This document shows positions 26,144 through 36,234 of a DNA stretch of 64,000 nt, in pieces. Numbering within the stretch: position 1 is the first letter of the stretch; every line of letters begins with the position of its first letter. The notes below the pieces were generated by a model. The model did no database searches, was not told the origin of the DNA, and saw only the letters and a program-made list of their open reading frames with translations. Source of the stretch: Fluviicoccus sp. GTDB lineage: Bacteria; Pseudomonadota; Gammaproteobacteria; Pseudomonadales; Moraxellaceae. Location: NCBI RefSeq assembly GCF_030646115.1, contig NZ_JAUSMX010000009.1:248001-312000 (forward strand), read 5' to 3'. A program made the translations under genes and the position numbers.

Positions 26144-27133
26144 ATGTCTTCAATGTCGCTGGATGACTATTCCCGACTGTCTCCCGATCTGGTCATCAAC
26201 GCCGTGGAAAGCACCGGTCGCTTGAGCGATGCCCGGGTGATGGCGCTCAACAGCTATGAAAACCGGGTATATCAGGTGGGCATCGAGGACTCTTTGCCGC
26301 TGATCGCCAAGTTCTATCGCCCCGCCCGCTGGACGTATGCCCAGATTCAGGAGGAACATGATTTTTGCCGTGAGCTGACCGAGGCCGAATTGCCGGTTGT
26401 GGGACCGGTGGCCGGGGAGGGCGGCGCCACCCTGTATGACTACGAAGGCTACCGCTTCACCCTGTTCACCCGCAAAGGCGGTCAGGCTCCCGAGCCCGGT
26501 GATTATGAGCAACTGCACCGTATCGGCATGTTGCTGGGGCGCATGCACGCTATTGGGAAGCGGCAGCCGTTTCAGCATCGGCCCGCGCTGACGCTGGAGC
26601 GCTTCCTCAACCAGCCTTCGCAATTGATTCTGGCAAAAGATTTCCTTCCCAAAACTCTGACCGGGCGCTATCAGGCAGTGATTGCCCGGTTGGGTGAGCA
26701 GATCCGGGCGACCGGGCTGGAAACTTCCGCCTTCATCCGTACTCATGGCGACTGTCATCCCGGCAACATCCTGTGGACGCGTGACGACGGTCCGTGGCTG
26801 GTGGACTTTGACGATTGTCAGTCGGCGCCAGCCGTTCAGGACATGTGGATGCTGCTGGCCGGCACCCGTCATGAACAGGAATTGCAAATGGCCGAACTGC
26901 TGGACGGCTACACCATGTTCCATGATTTCAACGTAGCCGAATTGCCGCTGATCGAGGCCTTGCGCAGCCTGCGTATGATCCATTACGCCGGGTGGCTGAC
27001 TTCACGCTGGGACGATCCCGCCTTTCCGCGCTACTTCCCGTGGTTCAACAGTGGCGGCTACTGGGAGCAGCATGTGGCGGAGCTGGAGCAACAGGTGATC
27101 CTGATGGAGGAGCCGCCGCTGCGCGCGCTCTAA
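26144..27133 (+). CDS. srkA: SrkA/YihE-family stress-response Ser/Thr kinase
   Basis: About 329 residues. It has the aminoglycoside-phosphotransferase-like kinase fold: ALNSYENRVYQVG as the nucleotide loop, LIAKFYRPARW with the ATP-binding Lys, FIRTHGDCHPGNILW as the catalytic loop near residue 205, and WLVDFDDCQSAPAVQDMWML as the metal loop. SrkA protects against envelope and oxidative stress by limiting MazF-type death in E. coli. Several in-frame starts exist (26123, 26135, 26144, 26153); none has a good ribosome site, so the N-terminus is uncertain by about ten residues. It is not overlapped with neighbours. Confidence 0.93.
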   Translation: MSSMSLDDYSRLSPDLVINAVESTGRLSDARVMALNSYENRVYQVGIEDSLPLIAKFYRPARWTYAQIQEEHDFCRELTEAELPVVGPVAGEGGATLYDYEGYRFTLFTRKGGQAPEPGDYEQLHRIGMLLGRMHAIGKRQPFQHRPALTLERFLNQPSQLILAKDFLPKTLTGRYQAVIARLGEQIRATGLETSAFIRTHGDCHPGNILWTRDDGPWLVDFDDCQSAPAVQDMWMLLAGTRHEQELQMAELLDGYTMFHDFNVAELPLIEALRSLRMIHYAGWLTSRWDDPAFPRYFPWFNSGGYWEQHVAELEQQVILMEEPPLRAL

Positions 27134-27233
27134 AAAATTGCGTCTTCCGGCCGTTTGGTCAGGCGAAATTGCAGGACAGGTGTGCTAGATTGCGCGCCTT
27201 ATCGACTCCCAGAAACAGTTCAGAAACCCGACC

Positions 27234-28385
27234 ATGACCGAAACCCTGGCGCCCCGGACGGCCAACGTCCCCGTCACGTCCCCGACTGATGCCCTGTATG
27301 ACCAGATTGAACAGGAATTCGAGGCCATCAAGACCCGCCACCGCCAGCAATTAGGTGAGGCGGACATCGCGTATATCCGCAGTATCCGCCGCAACTCCCG
27401 CATCGCCGAAGTGGCGGGGCGGGGATTGCTGTGGCTGGGTCGCGGGCCGCTGAGTTTCGTGGCGGGAACGGGTTTGGTCTGGCTGCACCGCAATCTCGAA
27501 GCCATTGAGATCGGGCACAACGTCCTGCACGGTCAGTACGATTATTTCCCGGAAATCCCGGAATTCCATTCGCACAACTTCAAGTGGAAGGCCCCGATTG
27601 ACGAGGAAGCCTGGCGGCGCGAGCACAACGCCATGCACCACGTCCATACCAACGTCTACGAGAAGGACCCGGATCTCAATCACGGCATCCTGCGCACCAA
27701 CGACAAGACGCCGTGGAATCCCTCCCATCGCTTTCAGGTGCCGATGTACCTGCTGGCGGCCTATCCGACCATGCTCTACCGCTTCAATGCGCAGAACCTC
27801 GGATTTTCCCAGGAGTACAGGGCGGAAAACTTCCCCTTGGGCAACGAAGGCTACGCCATGGTCGATACCGGCGGCGCCAGTGTGGCTGAACGCGAAAAGC
27901 GGCACCTGCGTTCCATCATGCGGGTGATGGTGAAGGAATACGGTGTATTTCCGGCGCTGGCCGCCCTGACGGGGCGTTCGCCGCTGCGCGTACTGGCGGG
28001 AAATGCCATTGCCGATGTCGTCAATAATTACTGGATCGGTCTCACCATCCAGGCCACGCACTTCACCGAGCCCTTGCAGCCTGAAGACGCGATTGACCAC
28101 AAGGGGCGCTGGTATTTGTCGCAGCTGGAGTCCTCGGTGAATTTCAAGGGCAGCCGCCGCATGAGTATTCTTTGGGGCCACCTGAACTACCAGATTGAAC
28201 ACCACCTGTTTCCGGACATTCCCTCGCACCGTTATCCGGACATGGCGAAGGAAGTGAAGGCGGTCTGCGCCAAACATGGCATCACCTACAAGTGCAACCC
28301 GAGTTGGGGCAAGGCCATCCGCAATTATGTGAAGGTGTTGTGGAAGTATTCTTTCCCGAACCCGGCGGGAGAGAACCATGCTTGA
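27234..28385 (+). CDS. membrane fatty-acid desaturase
   Basis: This 383-residue di-iron desaturase has three histidine boxes: GHNVLHGQYD near residue 95, REHNAMHHVHTN near 131 and QIEHHLFPDIPSHRYP near 322. It has membrane segments around residues 70-90 and 260-285. The third box with Gln-Ile-Glu-His-His is typical of the acyl-lipid/acyl-CoA group. The electron donor gene downstream overlaps by eight bases, so desaturase and reductase form a dedicated pair, like DesB/DesC in Pseudomonas. Double-bond position cannot be read off. It acts at the inner membrane to adjust lipid fluidity. Confidence 0.93.
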   Translation: MTETLAPRTANVPVTSPTDALYDQIEQEFEAIKTRHRQQLGEADIAYIRSIRRNSRIAEVAGRGLLWLGRGPLSFVAGTGLVWLHRNLEAIEIGHNVLHGQYDYFPEIPEFHSHNFKWKAPIDEEAWRREHNAMHHVHTNVYEKDPDLNHGILRTNDKTPWNPSHRFQVPMYLLAAYPTMLYRFNAQNLGFSQEYRAENFPLGNEGYAMVDTGGASVAEREKRHLRSIMRVMVKEYGVFPALAALTGRSPLRVLAGNAIADVVNNYWIGLTIQATHFTEPLQPEDAIDHKGRWYLSQLESSVNFKGSRRMSILWGHLNYQIEHHLFPDIPSHRYPDMAKEVKAVCAKHGITYKCNPSWGKAIRNYVKVLWKYSFPNPAGENHA

Positions 28386-29469
28386 GTTGCTGAAAACACG
28401 CGCCAATGTCTGGGCGCTGCAAACGCTGGGTCGGGATCGGCTGGACTATCTGGCCTCGAACACCATGACCGTGGTCAACCGCAAGGTCAATGACTTCCTG
28501 TGGACCTATGAACTGAAGGCGGTCTGTACGGCCGTGCGCGATGAAGCGCCGGGCGTGAAGACTTTCACCCTAATGCCGAACCAGCATTGGCAGGGCATGC
28601 AGGCCGGACAATATGTGGATGTGACCATTGAGGCCGACGGCCAGCGCCTGACCCGCTGCTACAGTCCGGCGGCTGTGGACGGTTCAATCAGCATTACCGT
28701 CAAGCGCACCGCCAATGGTTGGGTGTCCGGCTGGATGCATGACTGGCTGCGCCCCGGCTGCGTGGTGGGCCTCAGCCAGGCGCAAGGCTGCTTCCGTTAT
28801 CGCGGTCAGGACAAGCTGCTGTTTCTTTGTGCCGGTTCCGGTATCACCCCCGTTCACGCCATGGTTGCGTCGTTGCTGCAGGCGGAGCAGGTGCCGGACA
28901 TGCAGTTTCATGCTTGCTTCGGCAAGGCGGAAGACGTGATTTTTGCCGATGTCCTGCGCCGCTGGCAGCGCCGCATGCCGGTTGACATCGCCCTGAGCCG
29001 GGAGACGGCGGAGGGGTATGTCACGCCGTTGACCGTGGAGAACTTCGAGCAACGCTATCCCGATTTCCGCGAACGCGACATCTACCTCTGCGGCCCGTCC
29101 GGTTTCATGGACGGTATGGTGAATGTGCTGACGGAACTGGGTTACAACCTGGGCCGGCTGCACACCGAACGCTTCACTTTGGTGGATAACGGTGGCGCCG
29201 GTGAATACGACTTCCAGGCTGCTCCGCCGGAAATCCGTTTCAATCACCTGAATCTGAATGTGCAGTTGACGGCGGAAGATCGGGGCCTATCCTTGCTGGA
29301 AGTGGCGGAGCGTCATGGTGTACCGCTGGAGTCCGGTTGCCGCAAGGGTATGTGCGGCACCTGCAAACTGACGTTGAAAGACGGCAAGGTGAGCGGCAAC
29401 ACCTTGGGTGGTGCGGTTTACCTGTGTACTTCCTATCCGGATTCGGCCAGGGTGGTGCTGGACGCCTGA
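28378..29469 (+). CDS. ferredoxin reductase with 2Fe-2S domain (desaturase partner)
   Basis: The protein has 363 residues. An FAD-binding barrel (about 45-150; RCYSPAA binds flavin), an NAD(P) domain (about 150-255; LLFLCAGSGITPVHAM, YLCGPSGFMDG) and a C-terminal plant-type ferredoxin domain (about 280-363) follow in order. The cluster ligands are in ESGCRKGMCGTC and a last Cys in VYLCTSYP. It passes electrons from NAD(P)H to the desaturase encoded just upstream. Translation is coupled through an overlapping start. Confidence 0.95.
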   Translation: MLELLKTRANVWALQTLGRDRLDYLASNTMTVVNRKVNDFLWTYELKAVCTAVRDEAPGVKTFTLMPNQHWQGMQAGQYVDVTIEADGQRLTRCYSPAAVDGSISITVKRTANGWVSGWMHDWLRPGCVVGLSQAQGCFRYRGQDKLLFLCAGSGITPVHAMVASLLQAEQVPDMQFHACFGKAEDVIFADVLRRWQRRMPVDIALSRETAEGYVTPLTVENFEQRYPDFRERDIYLCGPSGFMDGMVNVLTELGYNLGRLHTERFTLVDNGGAGEYDFQAAPPEIRFNHLNLNVQLTAEDRGLSLLEVAERHGVPLESGCRKGMCGTCKLTLKDGKVSGNTLGGAVYLCTSYPDSARVVLDA

Positions 29470-29670
29470 GCCGTCCACCGCCGGGTCGGGAGAGTCGCAC
29501 ATCTTCCGACCCATTCACGTCAAGTCACCCTTTCCCCCCGTCGTCAAATCCTGAATAATGCGTCCATAAATCCAACAATAACCTGAAGCCGCCTTGCTCC
29601 CCATGAAAAACGTCTTGAACCCTCTTGCCTGCCAAATACGCTTGCCAGCGTGTCGTGAGTTTTTTTCGAG

Positions 29671-31263
29671 ATGAATGCAGCCTTGAAAATCCTGCGCGAT
29701 TCCGAGGGGCGTCTCTTCACGCTGGAAAACCTGCGTGACGAGGATGACGACGGGGTGGTCAGTTCGCTTGCCGGCGAGCCGGCGCTGGAGGCGCGGATCT
29801 TCCGGACCTTGCCCGATGCTTCCGCCCAGTTCCGGCTCAAGGCCATGGTGCTGGGTAGCGATGAGGCGTTGGCAGAAGTAGCACTTTGGCCGAACGGCCT
29901 GCTCCATAACGACCGTGATGAGGTGACCGGCTATTTGATGCCGGTCCGGACCGGCTTGGGGACGCTGGCCGATCTGCTGGACACAAAGCTGTCGAAGCGG
30001 GTTTTCCCCAACGGTGATTATGCCTTCCGGGTGAAGGTGGCGCGGCATCTGGCTTTGGCAGTACAGGTGATCCACGAGCATGACCATGTGCTGGGTTATG
30101 TTGATCCCGCGGCCATCGATGTGCTGGCGGACGGCACTATCCGCCTGATGCATGGTCATCGCTTCCAGATTCATGCCTGGAACAAGGTGTTTCCGGCCCG
30201 TCGGGGGCCGTCGGAATATTGGCCGCCGGAAGTGCAGGGCGAAGATACCACCCAGCCCCGCACCCGCGATCAGGATCATTTTGCGCTGGCTGTGCTGGTC
30301 TACCAGGTGCTGATGATGGGCGAGCATCCCTTTGCCTTTGTCCATGCTGACGGTTCATCCCCGACGCTGGAAACGGCGATTGCCGCCTATGCCTATGCCC
30401 ACGATGAGGATGCCGCGCAAAACGGCATTGCACCCTTGCCGGGAAGCCTGCCGGTCAACCTGTTGTCCTTGGATTTGCATAACGCCTTTTCCCTGACTTT
30501 CGCGCCGCTGGTGGGGGTGGACAGCCGTCCCCGCGCCGAAGGCTGGGCAGAATGGCTGCGTCGTTTCGGCAAGTCACTGCTAACCTGCGCGGGGGCGGCA
30601 TACCACCAGTACCGGGAGGGCTTGCCTGCCTGTCCGTGGTGCGAGCGGCTGTCGCGCGACCGGATCAGTTATTTTCAGCCCGATGATGCCATCCTGAACC
30701 CGCCGCCGGACAACACCCCGGCGTGGGAGCCGCTGGCTAAGGCAATTGCAGACCTCAAGAGCCTGCCGCCGGTCACAGTCATCGAGCCTTCCGTCCGGGT
30801 GACGGGTCGTCCGCTGGTATTGGCAGCCGAGCAGCATCCCACGCTGGCGGGCCGGTTGTGGCATCAGGTTTTCAAGATGATACTGGAGTGGGTTTTCCGG
30901 TTTTCTCCGGCAACGCGTCGCTCGGTCTTCAAGGAGGATCTGGCTTTGCGGCAACAGCAGTGCGAGCAGGCGAAACAGCTGATGCAGTCTGCGCGGGAGA
31001 GCTTCGCACGCAGCCCGGAGGAACAGGCGTTCCAGTCAGCCTGTGATGATGCGCTGGCCATTTGTGGCGCATTTTCCTCCGCAAGCAGCATCATCATCGA
31101 CGGCGATGCCCAAGTCATGCGGCGGCGCGGCCTGCAGGCGCAACTGGAGCGTTTGTCGGTTGAGCGTGAGCAAGTGCTTCAAGGGCGCGAAGCCCGTGAG
31201 GCCGCCTTTCGCGCTGCCTGGAAATCCTGGAAGCAGGCGGAGGCCGATCTGGCCGTCTTTTAA
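29671..31263 (+). CDS. pseudokinase related to TerY-associated protein kinases
   Basis: The protein has 530 residues. The layout follows the COG4248-type kinase that partners TerY vWA and PP2C proteins: EVALWPNGLL and GYLMPV in the N-lobe, PPEVQG and DQDHFALAVLVYQVLMMGEH in the C-lobe, then a zinc-type CAGAAYHQY ... CPWC element near residues 305-327 and a C-terminal coiled coil (about 425-530). The catalytic loop reads GYVDPAAIDV instead of GDLNxxNVLV and the metal loop reads LMHGHRFQI instead of LIDxDSFQI. No glycine loop or ATP-binding Lys is evident. It is therefore probably catalytically dead, and unusually it stands alone with no vWA or phosphatase gene nearby. Confidence 0.75.
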   Translation: MNAALKILRDSEGRLFTLENLRDEDDDGVVSSLAGEPALEARIFRTLPDASAQFRLKAMVLGSDEALAEVALWPNGLLHNDRDEVTGYLMPVRTGLGTLADLLDTKLSKRVFPNGDYAFRVKVARHLALAVQVIHEHDHVLGYVDPAAIDVLADGTIRLMHGHRFQIHAWNKVFPARRGPSEYWPPEVQGEDTTQPRTRDQDHFALAVLVYQVLMMGEHPFAFVHADGSSPTLETAIAAYAYAHDEDAAQNGIAPLPGSLPVNLLSLDLHNAFSLTFAPLVGVDSRPRAEGWAEWLRRFGKSLLTCAGAAYHQYREGLPACPWCERLSRDRISYFQPDDAILNPPPDNTPAWEPLAKAIADLKSLPPVTVIEPSVRVTGRPLVLAAEQHPTLAGRLWHQVFKMILEWVFRFSPATRRSVFKEDLALRQQQCEQAKQLMQSARESFARSPEEQAFQSACDDALAICGAFSSASSIIIDGDAQVMRRRGLQAQLERLSVEREQVLQGREAREAAFRAAWKSWKQAEADLAVF

Positions 31264-32063
31264 CCGCCGCTGCTGGTGCGGATGCTGCCCACGCACTCCG
31301 GCAGGCCGGGTGCAATCGCCTCCGCCACCCGTAGCCCGAAATCGGTGCCGATTGTCGCCAAAGCCTCCACCCGAGCTTTGAAATAACGCTGGCCCACCGG
31401 GCCCTGCGCAAACTGCAGGTATGCCTGCAACTCTTCCGCCGTCAGTCCACCGTAGAGGTTGGCCAGTGAGCGCCGCACCTGTCGGCTCATGAAACCCACC
31501 CGGTTGCGCTTGGCGATGTTCAATCCGATGTGTGAACCCGGAATCTGCATCAGCGCCAGGCAATCATAGGTGTCCAGCCGTTCAATCAGGGCGTTGGCGC
31601 TGGCCATGAAAACGCCGGTGAGGGCCTCGTTCAACTGCACAGCCTTGAGCAAGGTTTGGGTGTCCGCACTGTTGGCGGCATTGGCCGGAGCATTGATGCG
31701 CTCCCGGAAACTGCTTTCCGCCTTCAGCACCAACTGTCCGGCGGGTGACTGATAGAAATCAATGACGGCCTGCATGTCCTCAGCGCTCAGGGTGCGGGAC
31801 AAGGCTTGCTGAAGCTGGGTGTCGGTGAAGGGGTTGTTGATGGTGGCCTGGATGGTGTCGCGGACTTCGTCCAGAAAGCGCTGCGGAATCCATACCTTGA
31901 CTTCCGGGTCGTACAACGGCGCTTCAAGATAGTACAGCGGGGTACGGAACTGGCTGGCCTGTAACAGCTGGGCGGCATTGGCTTTCGGGACTGGCGGTGG
32001 CGTTGGAACGGACTGGCAGGCGGCCAGTAACAGCACGGGCAGGGCAAGCAGGATACGCCGCAT
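31260..32063 (-). CDS. DUF2059-like lipoprotein
   Basis: This 267-residue protein has a signal peptide ending in a lipobox (LLLAACQS, Cys16), so it is probably outer- or inner-membrane anchored. Mature residues contain MQAVIDFYQSPAGQLVL and LQAYLQFAQGPVGQRYF. These two copies of a helical motif (a-x-x-x-Y/F-x-S/G-P-x-G) are typical of DUF2059-type proteins, whose function is unknown. It ends four bases inside the convergent pseudokinase gene and lies 15 bases downstream of lysR, probably in the same leftward operon. Confidence 0.75.
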   Translation of the reverse strand: MRRILLALPVLLLAACQSVPTPPPVPKANAAQLLQASQFRTPLYYLEAPLYDPEVKVWIPQRFLDEVRDTIQATINNPFTDTQLQQALSRTLSAEDMQAVIDFYQSPAGQLVLKAESSFRERINAPANAANSADTQTLLKAVQLNEALTGVFMASANALIERLDTYDCLALMQIPGSHIGLNIAKRNRVGFMSRQVRRSLANLYGGLTAEELQAYLQFAQGPVGQRYFKARVEALATIGTDFGLRVAEAIAPGLPECVGSIRTSSGG

Positions 32064-32078
32064 GATGGATTATTCTCG

Positions 32079-32960
32079 TTAAATGGCGGAGTTGCGGTGC
32101 AGGCGCAGCATGTCCAGCATGGCCCCGGCTGCGCGCGACAAGGTTCTGCGCGGATGATACACCACCCCCAGGCTGCGATGCATTTCCACCCCGGACAGCG
32201 GCAGCACCACCATGTCTTCATTGGCCATGCTGGCGGGCAGCACGCTCCAGCCCAGGCCGATGGAGACCATCATGCGGATGGTTTCCAGATAGTTGGTGGC
32301 CATGGTCACGTTAAGTTCCAGATGTGACTCCTGGAACAGGCGGGCGGCAATCTGGCGGGTAAAGGTGTTGAGCGAAGGCAGGATGGCGGGGTGATGCGTC
32401 AGGTCCTGCAACTGTACGCCGGGATTTCCGGCCAGCGGATGATCGCGTCCGGCGACAAAGGCCAGCGGATCGTCCCAGATTTCCTCGGCCAGCAATCGGG
32501 CATCCGGCACCGGCGGCAGGGTGACGATGCCCAGTTCCAGCTCACCGCTCAGCACTGACTCATACGCTTCCTCGGAGTCAATGAACTGGATGTCGAGGCG
32601 AACGTCGGGATAAAGCTGCGAAAACCGCCTCAGTGTCGGCGGCAGGCGGTGCAAACCGATATGATGCGAGGTACCGATGCGCAGCACGCCGGTAATGGGG
32701 CCGCTGAGGTCGGCGATGCTCTTCCGGATGTCGTCGAAGTCCAGCAGCCACTGCCGGGCGCGCGGCAGCAGCGCGCGTCCGGCCTCGGTCAGCTGCACGC
32801 GGCGGCCGACACGGTCAAACAACTGCACCCCCAGTGATTCCTCCAGGTTGCTGACCCGCTTGCTGATGGCGGGTTGGGTCAGGAACAGGCGTTCGGCCGC
32901 CTGCGAGAAGGATTCGGCGCGGGCGACTTCGATGAAGGCGAGGACGTCAGCGGTGTTCAT
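32079..32960 (-). CDS. LysR-family transcriptional regulator
   Basis: The protein has 293 residues. The N-terminal winged helix (AEERLFLTQPAISKR-like, here AAERLFLTQPAISKR, residues about 17-35) is followed by a LysR substrate domain with TSHHIGLHRLPPTL near residue 98. In Pseudomonas a LysR gene stands next to leuC, and the same order (with ylqF between) is seen here, so leu-operon control is a reasonable guess. The effector is unknown. It starts three bases after the ylqF stop on the same strand. Confidence 0.9.
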   Translation of the reverse strand: MNTADVLAFIEVARAESFSQAAERLFLTQPAISKRVSNLEESLGVQLFDRVGRRVQLTEAGRALLPRARQWLLDFDDIRKSIADLSGPITGVLRIGTSHHIGLHRLPPTLRRFSQLYPDVRLDIQFIDSEEAYESVLSGELELGIVTLPPVPDARLLAEEIWDDPLAFVAGRDHPLAGNPGVQLQDLTHHPAILPSLNTFTRQIAARLFQESHLELNVTMATNYLETIRMMVSIGLGWSVLPASMANEDMVVLPLSGVEMHRSLGVVYHPRRTLSRAAGAMLDMLRLHRNSAI

Positions 32961-32963
32961 CCG

Positions 32964-33899
32964 TTAGTCCCGATGCCGGGGCTGATCCCCCAACGGTTTC
33001 TGCTTTCTGGCCGCTTCTTTAGCCGCCTTCTCCGCCCGTTTCTGTTCCACAATCACCAGCTCCCGCTCAACCATCTCCGGCGTTTCCATGGTGACGCGGC
33101 CGATGATGACGTTGCGCAGCTCCTGCAACAGGATATTGGAAATCTTGTGAAAGTCGATATGGCCGCCGCTGCCCAGGCAGCCGCGCTGGCGGCCGATCAT
33201 TTCCAGGAAGTCCACTTCGCCCTCAGGCAGCTCCTCCAGCTTGAAGCGCTCCTTCATCTGTTCGGGATACGCCTTCATCAGGAAGCCGACGGTAAACACC
33301 GCTACGTCGTCTGCGCTCATCGCAGTTTCCTTGATGGCGCCGGTCGCCGCCAGCCGGTAGCCGCTGGGCACGTTCTCAATCTTCGGCCACAGGATGCCGG
33401 GCGTGTCATACAGCAAAATGCCGTTGTTGAGGTTGATACACTGCTGGCCCTTGGTGATGGCCGGCTCATTGCCGGTCTTGGCGATCTGCCGGCCTGCCAG
33501 GATGTTGATGATGGTGGACTTGCCAACGTTGGGGATGCCGGTGATCAGCACCGTCACATTGCCCAGCGCATTTTCCTTACCCTTGAGGATGTTCTTGATC
33601 AGGCCAATAAGGCTGCGGATCTGTTCGGGCCGTTGCGAGGTCACGGCAATCGCCTTCACGCCCTGCTGCTTTTCCCAATGTGCCTGCCAAAGCGGGGTCA
33701 CGTCCGGGTCTGCCAGGTCGCTCTTGTTCAGCAGGCGGATCCACGGTTTCTTGCCGCGAAACTGCTCGATGACCGGGTTGGAGCTGCTGTAGGGGATGCG
33801 GGCGTCGACGATCTCGATAATCAGGTCGACCTTGGGCAGCAGTTCCTTGATCTCGCGGATCGCCTTGTTCATGTGGCCGGGGAACCAGTTGATGCTCAT
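32964..33899 (-). CDS. ylqF: YlqF/RbgA-type ribosome biogenesis GTPase
   Basis: This 311-residue circularly permuted GTPase has G4 LLNKSDLAD near residue 58, then G1 TGIPNVGKSTIIN near residue 120 and G3 YDTPGILWP near residue 165. The N-terminus MSINWFPGHMNKA is the family hallmark. It helps late assembly of the 50S subunit. The C-terminus is Lys/Arg-rich. It is divergent from leuC and shares the 200-base intergenic region with it. Confidence 0.93.
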   Translation of the reverse strand: MSINWFPGHMNKAIREIKELLPKVDLIIEIVDARIPYSSSNPVIEQFRGKKPWIRLLNKSDLADPDVTPLWQAHWEKQQGVKAIAVTSQRPEQIRSLIGLIKNILKGKENALGNVTVLITGIPNVGKSTIINILAGRQIAKTGNEPAITKGQQCINLNNGILLYDTPGILWPKIENVPSGYRLAATGAIKETAMSADDVAVFTVGFLMKAYPEQMKERFKLEELPEGEVDFLEMIGRQRGCLGSGGHIDFHKISNILLQELRNVIIGRVTMETPEMVERELVIVEQKRAEKAAKEAARKQKPLGDQPRHRD

Positions 33900-33976
33900 G
33901 GTGGACGCCTGATGTGATGAGATTAGAAAGGGGCACTATTCTACCTGTTCCGGTGTTGCTTGGGGGATGTTCGAGA

Positions 33977-34017
33977 CTGACGCTGGTGATTTGGATTCCA
34001 TAATTCTATCAAATCCA
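33977..34017 (+). promoter_or_regulatory. candidate leuC promoter with overlapping dyad
   Basis: CTGACG (33977-33982) and CATAAT (33999-34004) are 16 bases apart and could be -35 and -10. A dyad TGGATT (33992-33997) ... AATCCA (34012-34017) straddles the -10, a position suited to a regulator, perhaps the LysR encoded nearby. The surrounding sequence is locally AT-rich. Confidence 0.4.
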
Positions 34018-34096
34018 TAAAAATTATAAAATTGTGTTATCTGATGCTTTCCCCCAAAATCGGCTCATCACCCAAGCACAGTCAGGGGAACGCACC

Positions 34097-35524
34097 ATGA
34101 GCACCATGAGCACCAAGACACTCTACGACAAATTGTGGGATGACCACCTCGTCACGCAGCGCGACGACGGCTCCTGCCTCATCTACATCGACCGCCAGTT
34201 GCTGCACGAAGTGACCAGCCCGCAAGCCTTTGAGGGCCTTAAACTGGCCGGCCGCCAACCATGGCGGCTCGACGCCAACATCGCCACGCCTGACCACAAC
34301 GTGCCCACCGATACCGAGGAGCGCACACACGGCATCGCCGGCATCAAGGACGAAACCTCGCGCATCCAGGTGCAGACACTGGATGACAACTGCAAGGAAT
34401 TCGGCGTGGTCGAATTCGACATCTTTGACGAGCGTCAAGGCATCGTCCACGTGGTCGGTCCGGAGCAGGGCCTTACCCTGCCGGGCATGACCGTGGTCTG
34501 CGGCGACTCGCACACCGCCACCCATGGCGCGTTTGCCTGTCTGGCGCACGGCATCGGCACCAGTGAAGTGGAGCATGTGCTGGCCACGCAATGCCTGGTG
34601 CAGAAGAAGTCGAAGAACATGCTGATCCGCGTCAACGGCCAACTGGGCGACGGCGTGACGGCGAAGGACGTGGTGCTGGCCATCATCGGCCAGATCGGCA
34701 CGGCGGGCGGCACCGGTTACGCCATCGAGTTCGGCGGGCAGGTGTTCCGTGACATGAGCATGGAAGGGCGCATGACCGTCTGCAATATGGCTATTGAAGC
34801 CGGGGCGCGTGTCGGCATGGTGGCGGTGGACGAAAAGACCATCGAGTATTTCCGTGGCAAGCCGTTCGCCCCCAAGGCAGATCAGTGGGACGCCGCCGTC
34901 GCCTACTGGCAAACGCTGGTATCCGATGAAGGCGCGCATTTCGATGCCGTGATCGACATGGACGGCGCTGCCATCGAGCCGCAAGTGTCCTGGGGCACCT
35001 CGCCGGAAATGGTGGTCCCGGTGACCGCCACCTTGCCAGCGCTGGCCGACGCCGCCGATGCCGTGCAGCGCAACTCCTGGGAACGCGCCTACCAGTACAT
35101 GGGCCTGACCCCGGAAGCGCCGGTCACCGCGATCAAGCTCGACCGCGTGTTCATTGGTTCCTGCACCAACTCGCGCATTGAGGACTTGCGTGCCGCCGCT
35201 GCGGTGATCAAGGGCCGCTCCGTGGCTGCCTCGGTCAAGCAGGCGATGGTGGTGCCGGGCTCCGGTCTGGTGAAGAAGCAGGCCGAAGCTGAAGGGCTGG
35301 ACAAGATATTTGTCGCGGCCGGATTCCAGTGGCGCGAGCCGGGTTGCTCGATGTGCCTGGCCATGAATGCCGACAAGCTGATGTCCGGCGAACATTGCGC
35401 TTCCACATCCAACCGCAACTTCGAAGGACGTCAGGGCAACGGCGGCCGCACCCACCTGGTCAGTCCGGCCATGGCGGCGGCGGCGGCGATTGCCGGCCAC
35501 TTTGTTGACGTACGTCATTTCTGA
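34097..35524 (+). CDS. leuC: 3-isopropylmalate dehydratase large subunit
   Basis: This 475-residue aconitase-family subunit performs the second step of leucine synthesis with LeuD. The 4Fe-4S ligands are in [11 protein letters not shown] (Cys near 355) and GCSMCLAMN (Cys near 416 and 419). [13 protein letters not shown] lies near residue 135. ATG 34097 is chosen because AGGGGA lies upstream; a second ATG nine bases on is possible. leuD follows after 13 bases. Confidence 0.97.
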   Translation: MSTMSTKTLYDKLWDDHLVTQRDDGSCLIYIDRQLLHEVTSPQAFEGLKLAGRQPWRLDANIATPDHNVPTDTEERTHGIAGIKDETSRIQVQTLDDNCKEFGVVEFDIFDERQGIVHVVGPEQGLTLPGMTVVCGDSHTATHGAFACLAHGIGTSEVEHVLATQCLVQKKSKNMLIRVNGQLGDGVTAKDVVLAIIGQIGTAGGTGYAIEFGGQVFRDMSMEGRMTVCNMAIEAGARVGMVAVDEKTIEYFRGKPFAPKADQWDAAVAYWQTLVSDEGAHFDAVIDMDGAAIEPQVSWGTSPEMVVPVTATLPALADAADAVQRNSWERAYQYMGLTPEAPVTAIKLDRVFIGSCTNSRIEDLRAAAAVIKGRSVAASVKQAMVVPGSGLVKKQAEAEGLDKIFVAAGFQWREPGCSMCLAMNADKLMSGEHCASTSNRNFEGRQGNGGRTHLVSPAMAAAAAIAGHFVDVRHF

Positions 35525-35537
35525 CAGGAGCACGACC

Positions 35538-36185
35538 ATGCAAGCATTTACCGTTGTCACCGGCTTGGCGGCTCCGCTGGATCGCGCCAACGTCGACACC
35601 GACCAGATCATTCCCAAGCAGTTTCTGAAGTCGATCAAACGCACCGGCTTTGGCGTCAACCTCTTTGACGAATGGCGCTATCACGATGAGGGTTATCCCG
35701 GCCAGGATTGCTCCAAGCGCCCGGTCAACCAGGATTTCGTGCTCAACCAGCCTCGTTATCAAGGTGCGAAGGTCTTGCTGGCCCGCCAGAACTTCGGTTG
35801 CGGTTCCAGTCGTGAACACGCGCCGTGGGCGCTGGATGAATACGGCTTCCGGGCCGTCATCGCCTCCAGCTTTGCCGACATCTTCTTCAACAACTGTTTC
35901 AAGAACGGCTTGTTGCCGGTGATCCTGCCGGAAGAGCAGGTGGATATCCTGTTTCAGGAATGCGTCGCGACCGAGGGCTACCAGCTCACTGTCGATCTGG
36001 AAAAGTTGCAGGTCATCCGTCCCAATGGTGAAGCCTTCGGTTTCAGTGTCGACAACTTCCGTCGCCATTGCCTGCTTAACGGACTGGATGATATTGGGCT
36101 AACCTTGCAGGTAGCTGAGGATATCCGGGCTTTTGAAGCGAAGGCGCTGCAATCACGCCCCTGGGTATTCAATTCGTTGCGTTGA
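35538..36185 (+). CDS. leuD: 3-isopropylmalate dehydratase small subunit
   Basis: This 215-residue swivel-domain subunit has [14 protein letters not shown] near residue 19 and [15 protein letters not shown] near residue 90, the substrate-recognition loop. ACAGGAG precedes ATG 35538. It forms the LeuCD heterodimer that isomerises 2- to 3-isopropylmalate. Confidence 0.97.
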   Translation: MQAFTVVTGLAAPLDRANVDTDQIIPKQFLKSIKRTGFGVNLFDEWRYHDEGYPGQDCSKRPVNQDFVLNQPRYQGAKVLLARQNFGCGSSREHAPWALDEYGFRAVIASSFADIFFNNCFKNGLLPVILPEEQVDILFQECVATEGYQLTVDLEKLQVIRPNGEAFGFSVDNFRRHCLLNGLDDIGLTLQVAEDIRAFEAKALQSRPWVFNSLR

Positions 36186-36234
36186 TACCGGGGCAGGCGG
36201 GTTACTGTCGTCCCGCCTGCCATGGAGAAAGAAC

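Noticed and set aside
34082-35659. 525-codon minus-strand frame opposite leuC/leuD
   Set aside because: It is a mirror of highly biased codons in leuC; no start signals and no recognisable domains.
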